Origin: Schlesneria sp.
Lineage (GTDB): Bacteria > Planctomycetota > Planctomycetia > Planctomycetales > Planctomycetaceae
Direction: 5' to 3'
Length of the DNA stretch: 64,000 nucleotides
Assembly: GCA_028291515.1 (NCBI GenBank)
Contig: JAQGHU010000110.1
Span: 1 to 64,000 of the forward strand
Of the stretch, positions 34,551 through 44,227 are shown piece by piece (the first letter of the stretch is position 1; the number at the start of each line of letters is the position of its first letter). Made by a program: the position numbers and the translations under genes. The notes beneath the pieces were generated by a model, which ran no database searches, was not told where the DNA came from, and saw only the letters and a program-made list of their open reading frames with translations.

Positions 34551-37500
34551 GTGGCTATGACTCACGAGCCTGAACATCACCGAGACGAAACAGATCTGCA
34601 GGGGCTGCTGCGCTCCGTCGATCTCGATGCGCCTGGTCCTGATCTCGCCGCGCTGAACGCGCTGCGTCAACGAGCCGCCGATGAGTTCGCCCAAGCGGCG
34701 GCCGAAGGTCCAACGCCTTCGACTGCTGTCAGTCCAATCGATTCCACACCAACGATCCCCAAAGATCGGAGATCCTCCATGTTAGCCCTCGCGATTCGTG
34801 GTTCGCTCGCCCTGTCCGCAGCCGTCGCGCTGCTGGCGGTTTGGCTTAATCCATTTACTCCCCAGGTCGCCGGAGGATCAATCCCATTCTCCAAAATCAT
34901 GGAGGAACTTCGTGGGGCATCGACGTTGCATCTGCAATTGGAGAAGGGGGGCCAGACCTCGGAAATCCTCGTACGAGTTCCCGGCCTCGTGCGGAAACAG
35001 GATTCGCCGCAGCGCTATCAGATCGCGGCCGGCTCGCGCTGGTGGAAGATCGACGAAGCCGAGAACACCGTCAGCGAAGGGGATTCGCCGTGGTTCCTGA
35101 GCCCCGACAAACAGATTGATCTGCTGAAGCTGCTGGAAGTCGGCGTGAAAGACGCGACGCCGCTGTTGGTCGCTCGACCCTATCAGCGGACGACCTACGG
35201 TGGGCGCGACTGCTATGCCTATCGAGTCGACCTGCCAGGCGAGCAGGGGCGTGTGCATGTGGAAGCATTCGCTGACGTGACCAACAACCAACTCGTCGGT
35301 ATCACGGCTCGCGATGTCACCGACGAGAAGGGTGCGAAACAACCCATCGCCGAACTGCGGCTGGTAGCCGTCAATCAACCTGTGGCTGACGAGCAGTTCG
35401 TCGTCGCGAAATCGCTGACCGAGGATGGTCGAATCGGCAAAGTGAGCGAAGCCCAAGGGATCGTGGTGCTGCGTCCGATGCTCGCCAAACGCTGGACTCC
35501 GGTTTGTCGCGAAACCTTGTTGCGACCGGGCGACTGGCTGCGAACCGAACTGCGAGGTGCGAACGCTGTCAAAATCACGCTCGCTTCGGAAGTCGAACTC
35601 ACTCTGGGACCGGGCTCTCTGATCGAGTGCATCAGTCCGACACAGGCGCGGCTGCACACGGGACAGGTACAGGTGAAAGCTGGCGGGAAGCCAGTCGCCG
35701 ACGGCCAAGCGGACAAAACGGCGATGTTCACGCTGCTGGCACCACGCACGGGTGATCGTGTCTTCAAGGTTGGAGTCAAGCAACTGGTTCGCGTCGATCG
35801 CGAAGACAAACTGGTTGATGTCGCCCAGACGCCGGTGTGGCTCGCGGGATTCGAAGGCACGACCAGCAATGAGTCGCTAGGATCGTTGATCGTCAATTTG
35901 CCCGACGGTCGCAACGAGCCGCTGACGGTCGGCTATCACAAGGTTTCGGTCGAGATCCGCGATCAGATTGCGCGGACGACAATCGAAGAGTCGTTCGTCA
36001 ATCATACCCCCACTCGATTGGAAGGGGTCTTCCACTTCCCGCTTCCCCAAGATGCGTCCATCAGTGGGTTCGGAATGTGGATCGGCAACGACCTCGTCGA
36101 AGCCGATGTCGTCGAGAAGCAGCGGGCTCGAGAGATCTTTGAAACGATCCTGCGAGAAAAACGCGATCCTGGACTGCTGGAATGGATGGGGGGCAACATC
36201 TTCAAGGCCCGCGTCTTCCCCATCGAGGCGCATTCCGAAAAACGGATCAAGATTGTTTACACGCAAGTGCTGCCACTGCGAGCCAACCGCTATCGCTACT
36301 CGTACGGACTTCGCAGCGAGTTGTTGCGAACGAAGCCCCTGCGTGAACTTTCGCTGAACGTCACCGTGAATTCGGCGATTCCTCTGAAAGCTGTGTCGTG
36401 TCCCACCCACGCCGTGCGAACGCAGCAGACGCAGCATTCCGCTCAAGTGGAATTCACGGCTCAGGAATACACGCCGACTCGAGATTTCGAGGTGGTCTGC
36501 GAAGTCGATGGCAAGCAATCCGATGTGGTCGTGATCCCGCATCGTCGCGGCAATGACGGCTATTTTCTCGTCCAATTGACGCCACCAGGGCCCGAAGGAA
36601 ACTGGCAGCGAGAACTATTGCCAGACGGCAAATCACTGAATGTCGTTTTGCTGTGTGATACGTCGTCGTCGATGGACTCCGAAAAACGCCGCCAACAGGC
36701 TGAGTTTGTCAGCGCCGTGCTGATGTCGCTCGGCAGTGACGATCACTTCCAATTGGCCTGCGCCGATGTCGGCACGACCTGGTTGTCTGCCGAGCCGCTG
36801 CCCGTCAATGCCGAGAACGCGGCGAAAGCCAGAGCGTTCCTGGACGAACGAGTTTCCCTGGGATGGACCAACCTGGATCGCGCCTTCGCTGACGTCATTC
36901 AGAAGTCACCGGCTGACGCACAGGTGCTGTACGTTGGTGACGGGATCGTGTCGGCGGGCTCAACAGACCCCGCCGCATTCGTCCAACGCTTGAAGCAACT
37001 GATCAGCAAAGCGGACAAGCCGGCCAGCGGAACTCGACGAGTTTTCCACTCAATCAGCGTCGGCAATTCACACGAAGGGGTCGTCTTAAAGGGAATCGCC
37101 TCCATGACCGGCGGTTCGTCGCGAGCCATCACGAATGAACAGACTCCGCAGATCATTGCCCTCGAACTTCTGAACGAGATTGCTCAGCCGGGCTTACGAG
37201 ACCTGAACATCGAATTCCGCGGCTTGAAAGTGGCTGCTGTTTACCCCGAGCAACTTCCCAACGTCGCGGCCGGGACTCAGCAGATCCTCGTCGGACGCTA
37301 TCTTCCCGAGGGGAAAGACCAGTCTGGTGAGATTGTGATCACCGGCATGCGTGGCAATGAGAAGGTGAAGTACGCCACGCGTGTCAATTTGAAGGATGCC
37401 GAAGCGGGCAACTCGTTCATCCCCCGCCTGTGGGCTCGCGGTCACCTCGACCAGCTTCTCGCCCAGGGCCAAAGTTCGCAGATCAAAGATGAAATCATCG

Positions 37501-40500
37501 GCCTGTCCGAAGAGTTTCACATCATCACTCCCTACACTTCACTCTTAGTTCTGGAATCCGATGCCGATCGCGAACGGTTCGGGGTCAAACGCCGCTATGA
37601 GATGCGGGACGGTGAGAAGTTCTTCGCCGAAGGTCGCAGTAACGCCAATTTCGAACTGCTGCAGGCCCAGATGAAACGTGCCGGCGACTGGCGACTCGGA
37701 CTGCGACGACAGATTCTTCTCGGACTGAATGATCTGGGACGCCATCCGCAACTGTTGCAACAGCAACTTCAGCAAGCGATGAACCCCTACTTCCGATCTG
37801 GGGGCTGGTACGAAAACGGCCCCATGGGAGCACCGATGTCGTATTCAGGCGGCATGGGATTCGGAGATTCGATGGACTTCATCAGCACTGGGACTTTTCT
37901 CGGCGAACAGCCGATGGACCCTTTCGCCACAAAAAGTGATGACTTTGGCGTGATCAAGGACATGAAAGATGGGGAAGATTTGAGCCTGGGGGTGGCAGAG
38001 CCTCAATCAGCAGATCGAGACGATGACTTGAAGTCGTTGTCCGATTCAAGTGCATTTGATGGACGCATGGACTTCCAAGATGGGTTCGCGGATGCCATCT
38101 CGGTGAATGGTCAGTTGAACAACGGACGCGCCTTCGCGATTGGCGGCAAGCGGAAAATGATCGATGCCGGCAAGAAGGCGGAGCTTGGCAAATGGGCTTT
38201 TGATCCATACGGGGACCGCAGCCGTGGCCGTCTCTTTAAACCCTATCCCACCTTGGGCTATTCGGGCAGTCCCGATTACACCGACTGGCTCAATTCGCTT
38301 TTCCCGACATTGGAAGCCCGCCCCCTGAACCGGCCTGCTGTGCGACCTGCAGATGCTTGGTCGGCGGATGCGATTGAACTTTCCAAAAGCCTGTCGCGAA
38401 CAGAAGCACTCCGCAAATTTGAAGGAGGGATCGAATTCCAGCGTGTGATGGATCAGTTGGATCCCATCTGGAACCGCCGGTCCAGCCGCCATCGCGATCT
38501 CGTCCTCTATTCACCGAGCGGATGGCTCACGATGCCGCTCAATCCCCATCAGCAGACCGTCGTCCAGTATTGCACAGGGCGAGAACGCGGTACCTATTCC
38601 AGTTCATTCCTGTTGGGCCGCCAGCGTCCAGCGGTCGACACCGATTTTGGCCCCGAAGCAATGGGTCTCTACGACGGTTCCGTCCTCCTGTTGCATAAGC
38701 AATTCCGCGATCGCATTGCCCGAGTCGAACCCGCCGGCCAGGATCGCGTGAAACTGATTCTGACGATGAAAGACTCGACATTTGCCGAGCATCTGCTCAT
38801 CGACACCGCGAAGCATGTGCTGATCAAGCACGAATGGTTTGACGGCGAACGGCTGACCAGTACCGAAACACGAGACGACTTCGTCGAAGTGGCGGGCTCG
38901 TGGTGGCCGCGGAAAGTGCTCCATCTGGACGATGCCGGTCGCAAGACATCCGAAACGACGTTCGAAGTGCAAGGGCTACCGCGCCTTCGTTTCACCGAAC
39001 GTCTCGATCAGGAACTCGCTGCCCGCCCCTCGGTGCAATTCATTCACCTCCCCTTCGTCAAACTGAGTGTCGCTCGACAAAAGGTTGCCGACGGAACAGC
39101 CGCCTTCGACGATGAACTGGCGATGATCCTGCATGCCGCCCAATCGCAGCAGTGGGAGCAAATGTGGAAATACGTCGACGCGATGGAGAAACAGGCCGTC
39201 GATAAACCGGGTCTGCGCTGGATCCGCACGATGTTGCTGCAGACGATTCGCAGGAATGAAGAAGCCCGAGATCGACTGCTCGCTGAAGCGAAAGATCTGG
39301 TCGCGAAGCCCCAGCCAGAAGAGCTATTCTTCACAGGATTCATCCTCGGTCAGACTCAAGGCGTCTGTTCATCTGCCGAACTTCTGGAGTTCGTACAACT
39401 TCTGAAACCCGTGTATGAGCGGCAGCCGGCCGAACTGGACGTGATGCTGCAGTGGACCGGTTGGATGGCGGCTTGCCAGGAGGGACTTGGTAACTATGAA
39501 CAAGTGCTGGCACTGAAGAAGTCAATTGCCGAGCAGGGGCCTTGGAATCCGTATTGGCAAACCGACTACGCTCAACGCCTGTCACAAGCAGGCCCGTTCG
39601 ATGCCGCTCATGCCTGGTTGCAGAAGGAACTTGCCAGGCCCGTTAAGCGGCGTCAAGAAGACGACGAAGTACTGCGCTCGGTTGTCGCGGATCTGTATCG
39701 AACTCAGACGCGATGGAATGATCTGCTGAAGTTTACGACCGAGTGGGTCGCGCTGAAGCCAACAACGCATTCGTATAACTCGGCGTACGCACAGCATCTG
39801 TCGGCCTTGGTGTTCAATGACAAAGTCGACGACGCCTACGCCACGGCGCAACAGTGGATGAACGATTCGCAAGTCGAAGGGAAGCTGACTGCGGATCAGC
39901 AGATCCGGCTTGATGTGGCCGTCAACTTTGCATTGGGCAGTGCCTACAACCTCTCCTATCAGCGAATGGAAGAACGTTGGAATCAGCCACTCGGCAAGCT
40001 GGTTCGCTATTACGTGCTGCACGCGAAGCAGCTTGATATCGCTTCGCACATCTTCACACACCATCAATTCCAGCAGTCCGACATCGCGGATCAGTTGCGA
40101 GGCGAATTCTTCGCCATGCTGCAGGCAGACACCGCCACGCTCTCGCCCGGATTGATCAACAACCTGGTGAGCTGGACGATGTCTGGACGAATGGAAGCCC
40201 CGGTTCCGATCCTGGGCCGGAAGCAATTGGATGCCTCGGAAATCCCGACGGCCCTCTGGAAAGAGATCGCGGCGTCTGTGCGATCGCGTTGGGAAAAGTC
40301 GCAGTCGAAATTCGAGAAGCAACAATTATCAGAGGCTTTGAATTCGATCTACAGCAACCGCTTCCGTGACGAGTTGCTACTGCCCTTCTTACGAGAACGC
40401 ATTACCTCGGCACCCGCGGACCTCAAGCAAGCCTATATTTCCAGTCTCTTCGAAGCATTGCTGGTGGCTGGGTGGACGGATGCGATCGAACAGGAAGCGT

Positions 40501-43500
40501 TCGCTCGCCTGAAAGAGCAGTCTGATGTGCCAGATGCAAACGATCGGCTGATCGTCGAAGTTCCCGCGCTCTACCGATTGGTCGATGCGATGCTTGCCAA
40601 CCGGCAACGGGTCGGCGAGCGAAAGCTCACGGATCAAGGCGACCTGGATAAACTGACCCGCAAAGAACTCGCCGCGAAAAAGCAAGAGATCCAGCGGATC
40701 GGCAGGACAGAACTCGCCGCTCGGCTTCAGCAGGAAGCGAAGCAGACGGACGGACCGCTTTCCAATTGGCTGACGATTGAACGAACATGGGTCGAGGTCA
40801 AGCTTGGTCAGAATCTGGGTGCCGTGGCAGAGACGTGCTGGAAGATCCTGGGCGACGCCCCTCCCAAACCGGAGAACCACGACAACGACGTTGACGATGC
40901 CATCGTCGCGATTGTCGAGCAGTCGCCGCCAGCCGTTGACCCGAAAGAAAACGCTCGCCTGCTGGAATCGAACCTGAAGCAGCGGGCACTGACGACGGTC
41001 ATCAAACTGGCGCTCCTCAAGTCGGCCAAGCCAGATGACATCGCTCGAATCATGAAGTTCATCGAAATTGGCATCGAGCAGGGTCGAGCGGCCGCCGTCA
41101 AGCCGGTCGAAGGGGATGCAAAGCCTGCTGGAACAGTCGACGTGTACGAAGCAAGTCGTACCTGGCGCAACGCCAAGTTCCGCGTCCTGATCGCTCTGGA
41201 TCGTGCAGACGAACTTGAGAAAGAATTGCGAGCCTGGATTCGCGACGATGTCTCGACAGGCCCCTGGCGGCAGTCGCTGGCTCGGCTGCTGGCTGAACGC
41301 GGCAAACTCGACGAAGCGATCTTGTTGTTTGACGCTTGTCAGAAGGACAATTTGCTCTCCGCAAGCGACTTCAAACAGTTAGCCGATTGGTATCTGGTGA
41401 CGGACCGCCGCGCTCAGTACGAACGCAGCCGGATCGAGTCCTATAAGGTGATGCCGGAATGGCAATTGAACCAACTCATCTATCAACTGGCTCATCGCTG
41501 GGAGCAACAGAACGCCGCATTGACTGTGCTCGATGACGATACGCTCCTGGCCTTCAAAGCCCTCTTGGAGAAGTCCGCACAGCCGGAGAACTATCTGTGG
41601 CAGCTTCGCAGCCTGTACGCGAATTCACGTGATTTCCGCACGCTCCAGATGCTGCCAGATTCGCTCATGGGGCGGACGCCTCAGCAGATCTATGCGTTTT
41701 TGCAACAGCTGAATGGAACCATCCTGTCCGAAGTTCGCAACGAAGCTCCGGCTGACGAGATCCTGGCTCGGATCAAGATTTTGCGGGCAGGCGAACGTAC
41801 GGTGACCGACCTGCGAGCCCTCGATCTGCTCGAAGCCCTCGTAGAAAGAAAGTCGTCTGAAGTCTTGAATCAGCCCGGCCCCCATATCGATGCATGCCTC
41901 GCCGCATTGCGACGGGCGTTCGAGCGACAATGGGGCACAGGTGAGCCGCGGATGATGTCTAGCTTCCTCTTCAATCTGGGCGGCCTGCCAGAGAAACTGG
42001 CAGTTGAACAACTTCGTGAGATGCAGGAACTCCAGAAGTTAGCTCCCGCTCTCTCTCGCGATCATCTGAGTATCACCAGCGACCTGTGCCATCTGATCGG
42101 GTCCACTTACCGCCGACTCGACGAAGCCATTCGTGAGATGGCAATCGAAGTCCGCGACTACTCGCAAGCGAATGGCAATCAATGGCCACATGCAGATATC
42201 GAAGCGCTGAACCGGTTCGTGTCGCTATACGAGCAGGCAGGGCAATACATGGCTGCGGAATCGGTGATACACAAATTCCTGCTCAAGCCAGAGCATGCCG
42301 AGCAGCGTAAGTGGCTGACAAACCGACTGATGCCGGTCTACAACCAGGCTCTGGAACACGACGGCGCGGTCTCATTTGGATCGGGACGAAACAAGCTGTT
42401 CGAACCGATCTACAAATATGTGCTCAAGCAGATCGACGAATCGCTCGACGAAAACGAGCGGTACAATCTGGTCTCGCAACTCAGCAACACGTTTGAGATC
42501 GCCAATCGCCACAAAGTAACTGGCGTTGCCGACATCGTCCGCAGCTTCGCCTTTGAAGTGATGCCGACACTGTTGAAAAGACAGATCTCTCATTACCGCA
42601 ATACGGTCACGTCGCCGATGCGCAGCATTGCGGATATCTGTGGACCAAAAGACGCGTTGCGTTACGTTGTCGAGCGGATGGAGCAGTACCCACAGCGCAT
42701 GGAAATCTCGTGGGAAAGCTCCTGGCAGACGTTGGCGAATGAACTCGGCAGCCGTCGGCAGGCCGTCGGGGCGTCCGATCTTGATGACCGCGTTTTGAAG
42801 CTGGTGATTCGCGAATTGCAGCGAGACCTCAGGACGGGCGAGCCCCGCAACTACGTCATCTACAATCAGCATGACCAGCATTTCTGGAAAGAGAAGGCCG
42901 ATGACTTTGCCAAGGCGGCCGAAGCGGTTCTCGCTGAATATAAGACCTCTGGACGACGATCGCAGTCGGTGGCCCGCTATTTCTGGAGTGGTTTGCCCAA
43001 ACAGGACCGTGCGATTGAGATCCTGCTGATTGCTCACAGGCAGACACTGTTGGACGCGGCCGCCCAGCAGCAACTTGTAAACTGGTTGCATGAACGGAAA
43101 CGATTTGCCGAATCGATTCCGATCATGGAAGGACTGATCGCGATTCGACCAGATCAGATGGACTTTCGAGTCCTGTTGATGCAAGCCTATTTCCGCTCAC
43201 AGCGACCGCAACAGTTGGCCGAGTTGATTCGGCAGACTCACGACTATTTCCATCAGGAAGGCCGCTGGACGGAACAGAACGCCGCGGCATTCGGTGGTGG
43301 CTGCTCCAGTTGCGATGACCGCGAACGCGCGGTGGGATACCTGACTGAGGCGATTGCTCTGCATCAACGTGCGAATCCCGGCAGCGGCCTGAATGACAGT
43401 ACGCTCTCTTACTACTACGGAACGCTCGCCAACACGTATTCGGCACTTGGTCGGACGAAAGAGGCTGTCGATGCGGCCTCGGCCGCACTGATCTGCTGGG

Positions 43501-44186
43501 GGCCAACTACTCAGCAGCGCGCGAATCAACTGAATACGCTGATGTCAGTCGTGAGATCCGCGGCCGACCTGGACGACTACGTGAAGTACCTTGATGCGGA
43601 AGCCGCCAAAACAGGTCAGGACAGTGCCATCCTGCGAAAGGCGATCGGAATCATCTATCAGGAGAAGAGCGAATTTGCGAAGGCAATACCACAGTTGCGG
43701 TTGGCCGTCGATCTGCAACCGAATGACGTGGCGATTCACCGTGCTCTTGTCGCGTGCTACGACGCCACCAACGATCGTCCTGCCGGAACCAGGCAACTCC
43801 TGAAGATGATCGATCTGCATCGAAGTGATCTGCCCCTCTACCAGGAACTGGCGGATCGGCTGCAAGGTAACGAGGCCGAAGCGGAACGAGCCGCCACGTC
43901 GATTATCGAAGCGTCTCCCAATGAGGCTGAGAATCAAGCGGCAATGGCCGAATTGCGGCAAAAACAGGACCGCTGGGCGGAAGCCATCCCGCACTGGGAA
44001 CTTGTCGCGGAATTCCGGAAGCTGGAGCCGAACGGGTTGCTCAAACTGGCCGAAGCTCAATTGCATCAGAAACAATGGGACGCCGCTCGAGCCACCATTC
44101 TCAAACTTCGAAAGGCAGATTGGCCCGCTCGATTCAACAACGTGCAGGCCCAGACATCGGCGCTTGAAGCGTTGATTCCGAAATAA
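34551..44186 (+). CDS. Giant membrane protein: FecR-like, VIT, von Willebrand A and TPR domains
   Basis: A protein of about 3211 residues (GTG at 34551, or ATG at 34557). Order of parts: a cytoplasmic N-terminus (1-76) with the anti-sigma-like DLQGLLRSVDLDAPGPDL, one TM helix (about 78-98), a LolA/LolB-like beta region (about 105-285), a FecR-like segment (about 295-395, with LLRPGDWLRTE), a VIT domain (about 445-580) and a VWA domain (about 690-870) with the metal site DTSSS, the Thr of GWTNL and GDGIV. A Gly/Met-rich stretch (about 1080-1120), a second LolA-like segment (about 1365-1480) and a very long helical TPR-like region (about 1500-3200) complete it. It lies 15 bases after an ECF sigma factor and is probably its membrane partner. 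VIT-VWA proteins often bind metal-dependent partners; the ligand here is unknown. Confidence 0.85.
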   Translation: MAMTHEPEHHRDETDLQGLLRSVDLDAPGPDLAALNALRQRAADEFAQAAAEGPTPSTAVSPIDSTPTIPKDRRSSMLALAIRGSLALSAAVALLAVWLNPFTPQVAGGSIPFSKIMEELRGASTLHLQLEKGGQTSEILVRVPGLVRKQDSPQRYQIAAGSRWWKIDEAENTVSEGDSPWFLSPDKQIDLLKLLEVGVKDATPLLVARPYQRTTYGGRDCYAYRVDLPGEQGRVHVEAFADVTNNQLVGITARDVTDEKGAKQPIAELRLVAVNQPVADEQFVVAKSLTEDGRIGKVSEAQGIVVLRPMLAKRWTPVCRETLLRPGDWLRTELRGANAVKITLASEVELTLGPGSLIECISPTQARLHTGQVQVKAGGKPVADGQADKTAMFTLLAPRTGDRVFKVGVKQLVRVDREDKLVDVAQTPVWLAGFEGTTSNESLGSLIVNLPDGRNEPLTVGYHKVSVEIRDQIARTTIEESFVNHTPTRLEGVFHFPLPQDASISGFGMWIGNDLVEADVVEKQRAREIFETILREKRDPGLLEWMGGNIFKARVFPIEAHSEKRIKIVYTQVLPLRANRYRYSYGLRSELLRTKPLRELSLNVTVNSAIPLKAVSCPTHAVRTQQTQHSAQVEFTAQEYTPTRDFEVVCEVDGKQSDVVVIPHRRGNDGYFLVQLTPPGPEGNWQRELLPDGKSLNVVLLCDTSSSMDSEKRRQQAEFVSAVLMSLGSDDHFQLACADVGTTWLSAEPLPVNAENAAKARAFLDERVSLGWTNLDRAFADVIQKSPADAQVLYVGDGIVSAGSTDPAAFVQRLKQLISKADKPASGTRRVFHSISVGNSHEGVVLKGIASMTGGSSRAITNEQTPQIIALELLNEIAQPGLRDLNIEFRGLKVAAVYPEQLPNVAAGTQQILVGRYLPEGKDQSGEIVITGMRGNEKVKYATRVNLKDAEAGNSFIPRLWARGHLDQLLAQGQSSQIKDEIIGLSEEFHIITPYTSLLVLESDADRERFGVKRRYEMRDGEKFFAEGRSNANFELLQAQMKRAGDWRLGLRRQILLGLNDLGRHPQLLQQQLQQAMNPYFRSGGWYENGPMGAPMSYSGGMGFGDSMDFISTGTFLGEQPMDPFATKSDDFGVIKDMKDGEDLSLGVAEPQSADRDDDLKSLSDSSAFDGRMDFQDGFADAISVNGQLNNGRAFAIGGKRKMIDAGKKAELGKWAFDPYGDRSRGRLFKPYPTLGYSGSPDYTDWLNSLFPTLEARPLNRPAVRPADAWSADAIELSKSLSRTEALRKFEGGIEFQRVMDQLDPIWNRRSSRHRDLVLYSPSGWLTMPLNPHQQTVVQYCTGRERGTYSSSFLLGRQRPAVDTDFGPEAMGLYDGSVLLLHKQFRDRIARVEPAGQDRVKLILTMKDSTFAEHLLIDTAKHVLIKHEWFDGERLTSTETRDDFVEVAGSWWPRKVLHLDDAGRKTSETTFEVQGLPRLRFTERLDQELAARPSVQFIHLPFVKLSVARQKVADGTAAFDDELAMILHAAQSQQWEQMWKYVDAMEKQAVDKPGLRWIRTMLLQTIRRNEEARDRLLAEAKDLVAKPQPEELFFTGFILGQTQGVCSSAELLEFVQLLKPVYERQPAELDVMLQWTGWMAACQEGLGNYEQVLALKKSIAEQGPWNPYWQTDYAQRLSQAGPFDAAHAWLQKELARPVKRRQEDDEVLRSVVADLYRTQTRWNDLLKFTTEWVALKPTTHSYNSAYAQHLSALVFNDKVDDAYATAQQWMNDSQVEGKLTADQQIRLDVAVNFALGSAYNLSYQRMEERWNQPLGKLVRYYVLHAKQLDIASHIFTHHQFQQSDIADQLRGEFFAMLQADTATLSPGLINNLVSWTMSGRMEAPVPILGRKQLDASEIPTALWKEIAASVRSRWEKSQSKFEKQQLSEALNSIYSNRFRDELLLPFLRERITSAPADLKQAYISSLFEALLVAGWTDAIEQEAFARLKEQSDVPDANDRLIVEVPALYRLVDAMLANRQRVGERKLTDQGDLDKLTRKELAAKKQEIQRIGRTELAARLQQEAKQTDGPLSNWLTIERTWVEVKLGQNLGAVAETCWKILGDAPPKPENHDNDVDDAIVAIVEQSPPAVDPKENARLLESNLKQRALTTVIKLALLKSAKPDDIARIMKFIEIGIEQGRAAAVKPVEGDAKPAGTVDVYEASRTWRNAKFRVLIALDRADELEKELRAWIRDDVSTGPWRQSLARLLAERGKLDEAILLFDACQKDNLLSASDFKQLADWYLVTDRRAQYERSRIESYKVMPEWQLNQLIYQLAHRWEQQNAALTVLDDDTLLAFKALLEKSAQPENYLWQLRSLYANSRDFRTLQMLPDSLMGRTPQQIYAFLQQLNGTILSEVRNEAPADEILARIKILRAGERTVTDLRALDLLEALVERKSSEVLNQPGPHIDACLAALRRAFERQWGTGEPRMMSSFLFNLGGLPEKLAVEQLREMQELQKLAPALSRDHLSITSDLCHLIGSTYRRLDEAIREMAIEVRDYSQANGNQWPHADIEALNRFVSLYEQAGQYMAAESVIHKFLLKPEHAEQRKWLTNRLMPVYNQALEHDGAVSFGSGRNKLFEPIYKYVLKQIDESLDENERYNLVSQLSNTFEIANRHKVTGVADIVRSFAFEVMPTLLKRQISHYRNTVTSPMRSIADICGPKDALRYVVERMEQYPQRMEISWESSWQTLANELGSRRQAVGASDLDDRVLKLVIRELQRDLRTGEPRNYVIYNQHDQHFWKEKADDFAKAAEAVLAEYKTSGRRSQSVARYFWSGLPKQDRAIEILLIAHRQTLLDAAAQQQLVNWLHERKRFAESIPIMEGLIAIRPDQMDFRVLLMQAYFRSQRPQQLAELIRQTHDYFHQEGRWTEQNAAAFGGGCSSCDDRERAVGYLTEAIALHQRANPGSGLNDSTLSYYYGTLANTYSALGRTKEAVDAASAALICWGPTTQQRANQLNTLMSVVRSAADLDDYVKYLDAEAAKTGQDSAILRKAIGIIYQEKSEFAKAIPQLRLAVDLQPNDVAIHRALVACYDATNDRPAGTRQLLKMIDLHRSDLPLYQELADRLQGNEAEAERAATSIIEASPNEAENQAAMAELRQKQDRWAEAIPHWELVAEFRKLEPNGLLKLAEAQLHQKQWDAARATILKLRKADWPARFNNVQAQTSALEALIPK

Positions 44187-44227
44187 TGGAGGAATCAGGC
44201 AGTCACGTTTGAGAGGTTGGAGAGAGG

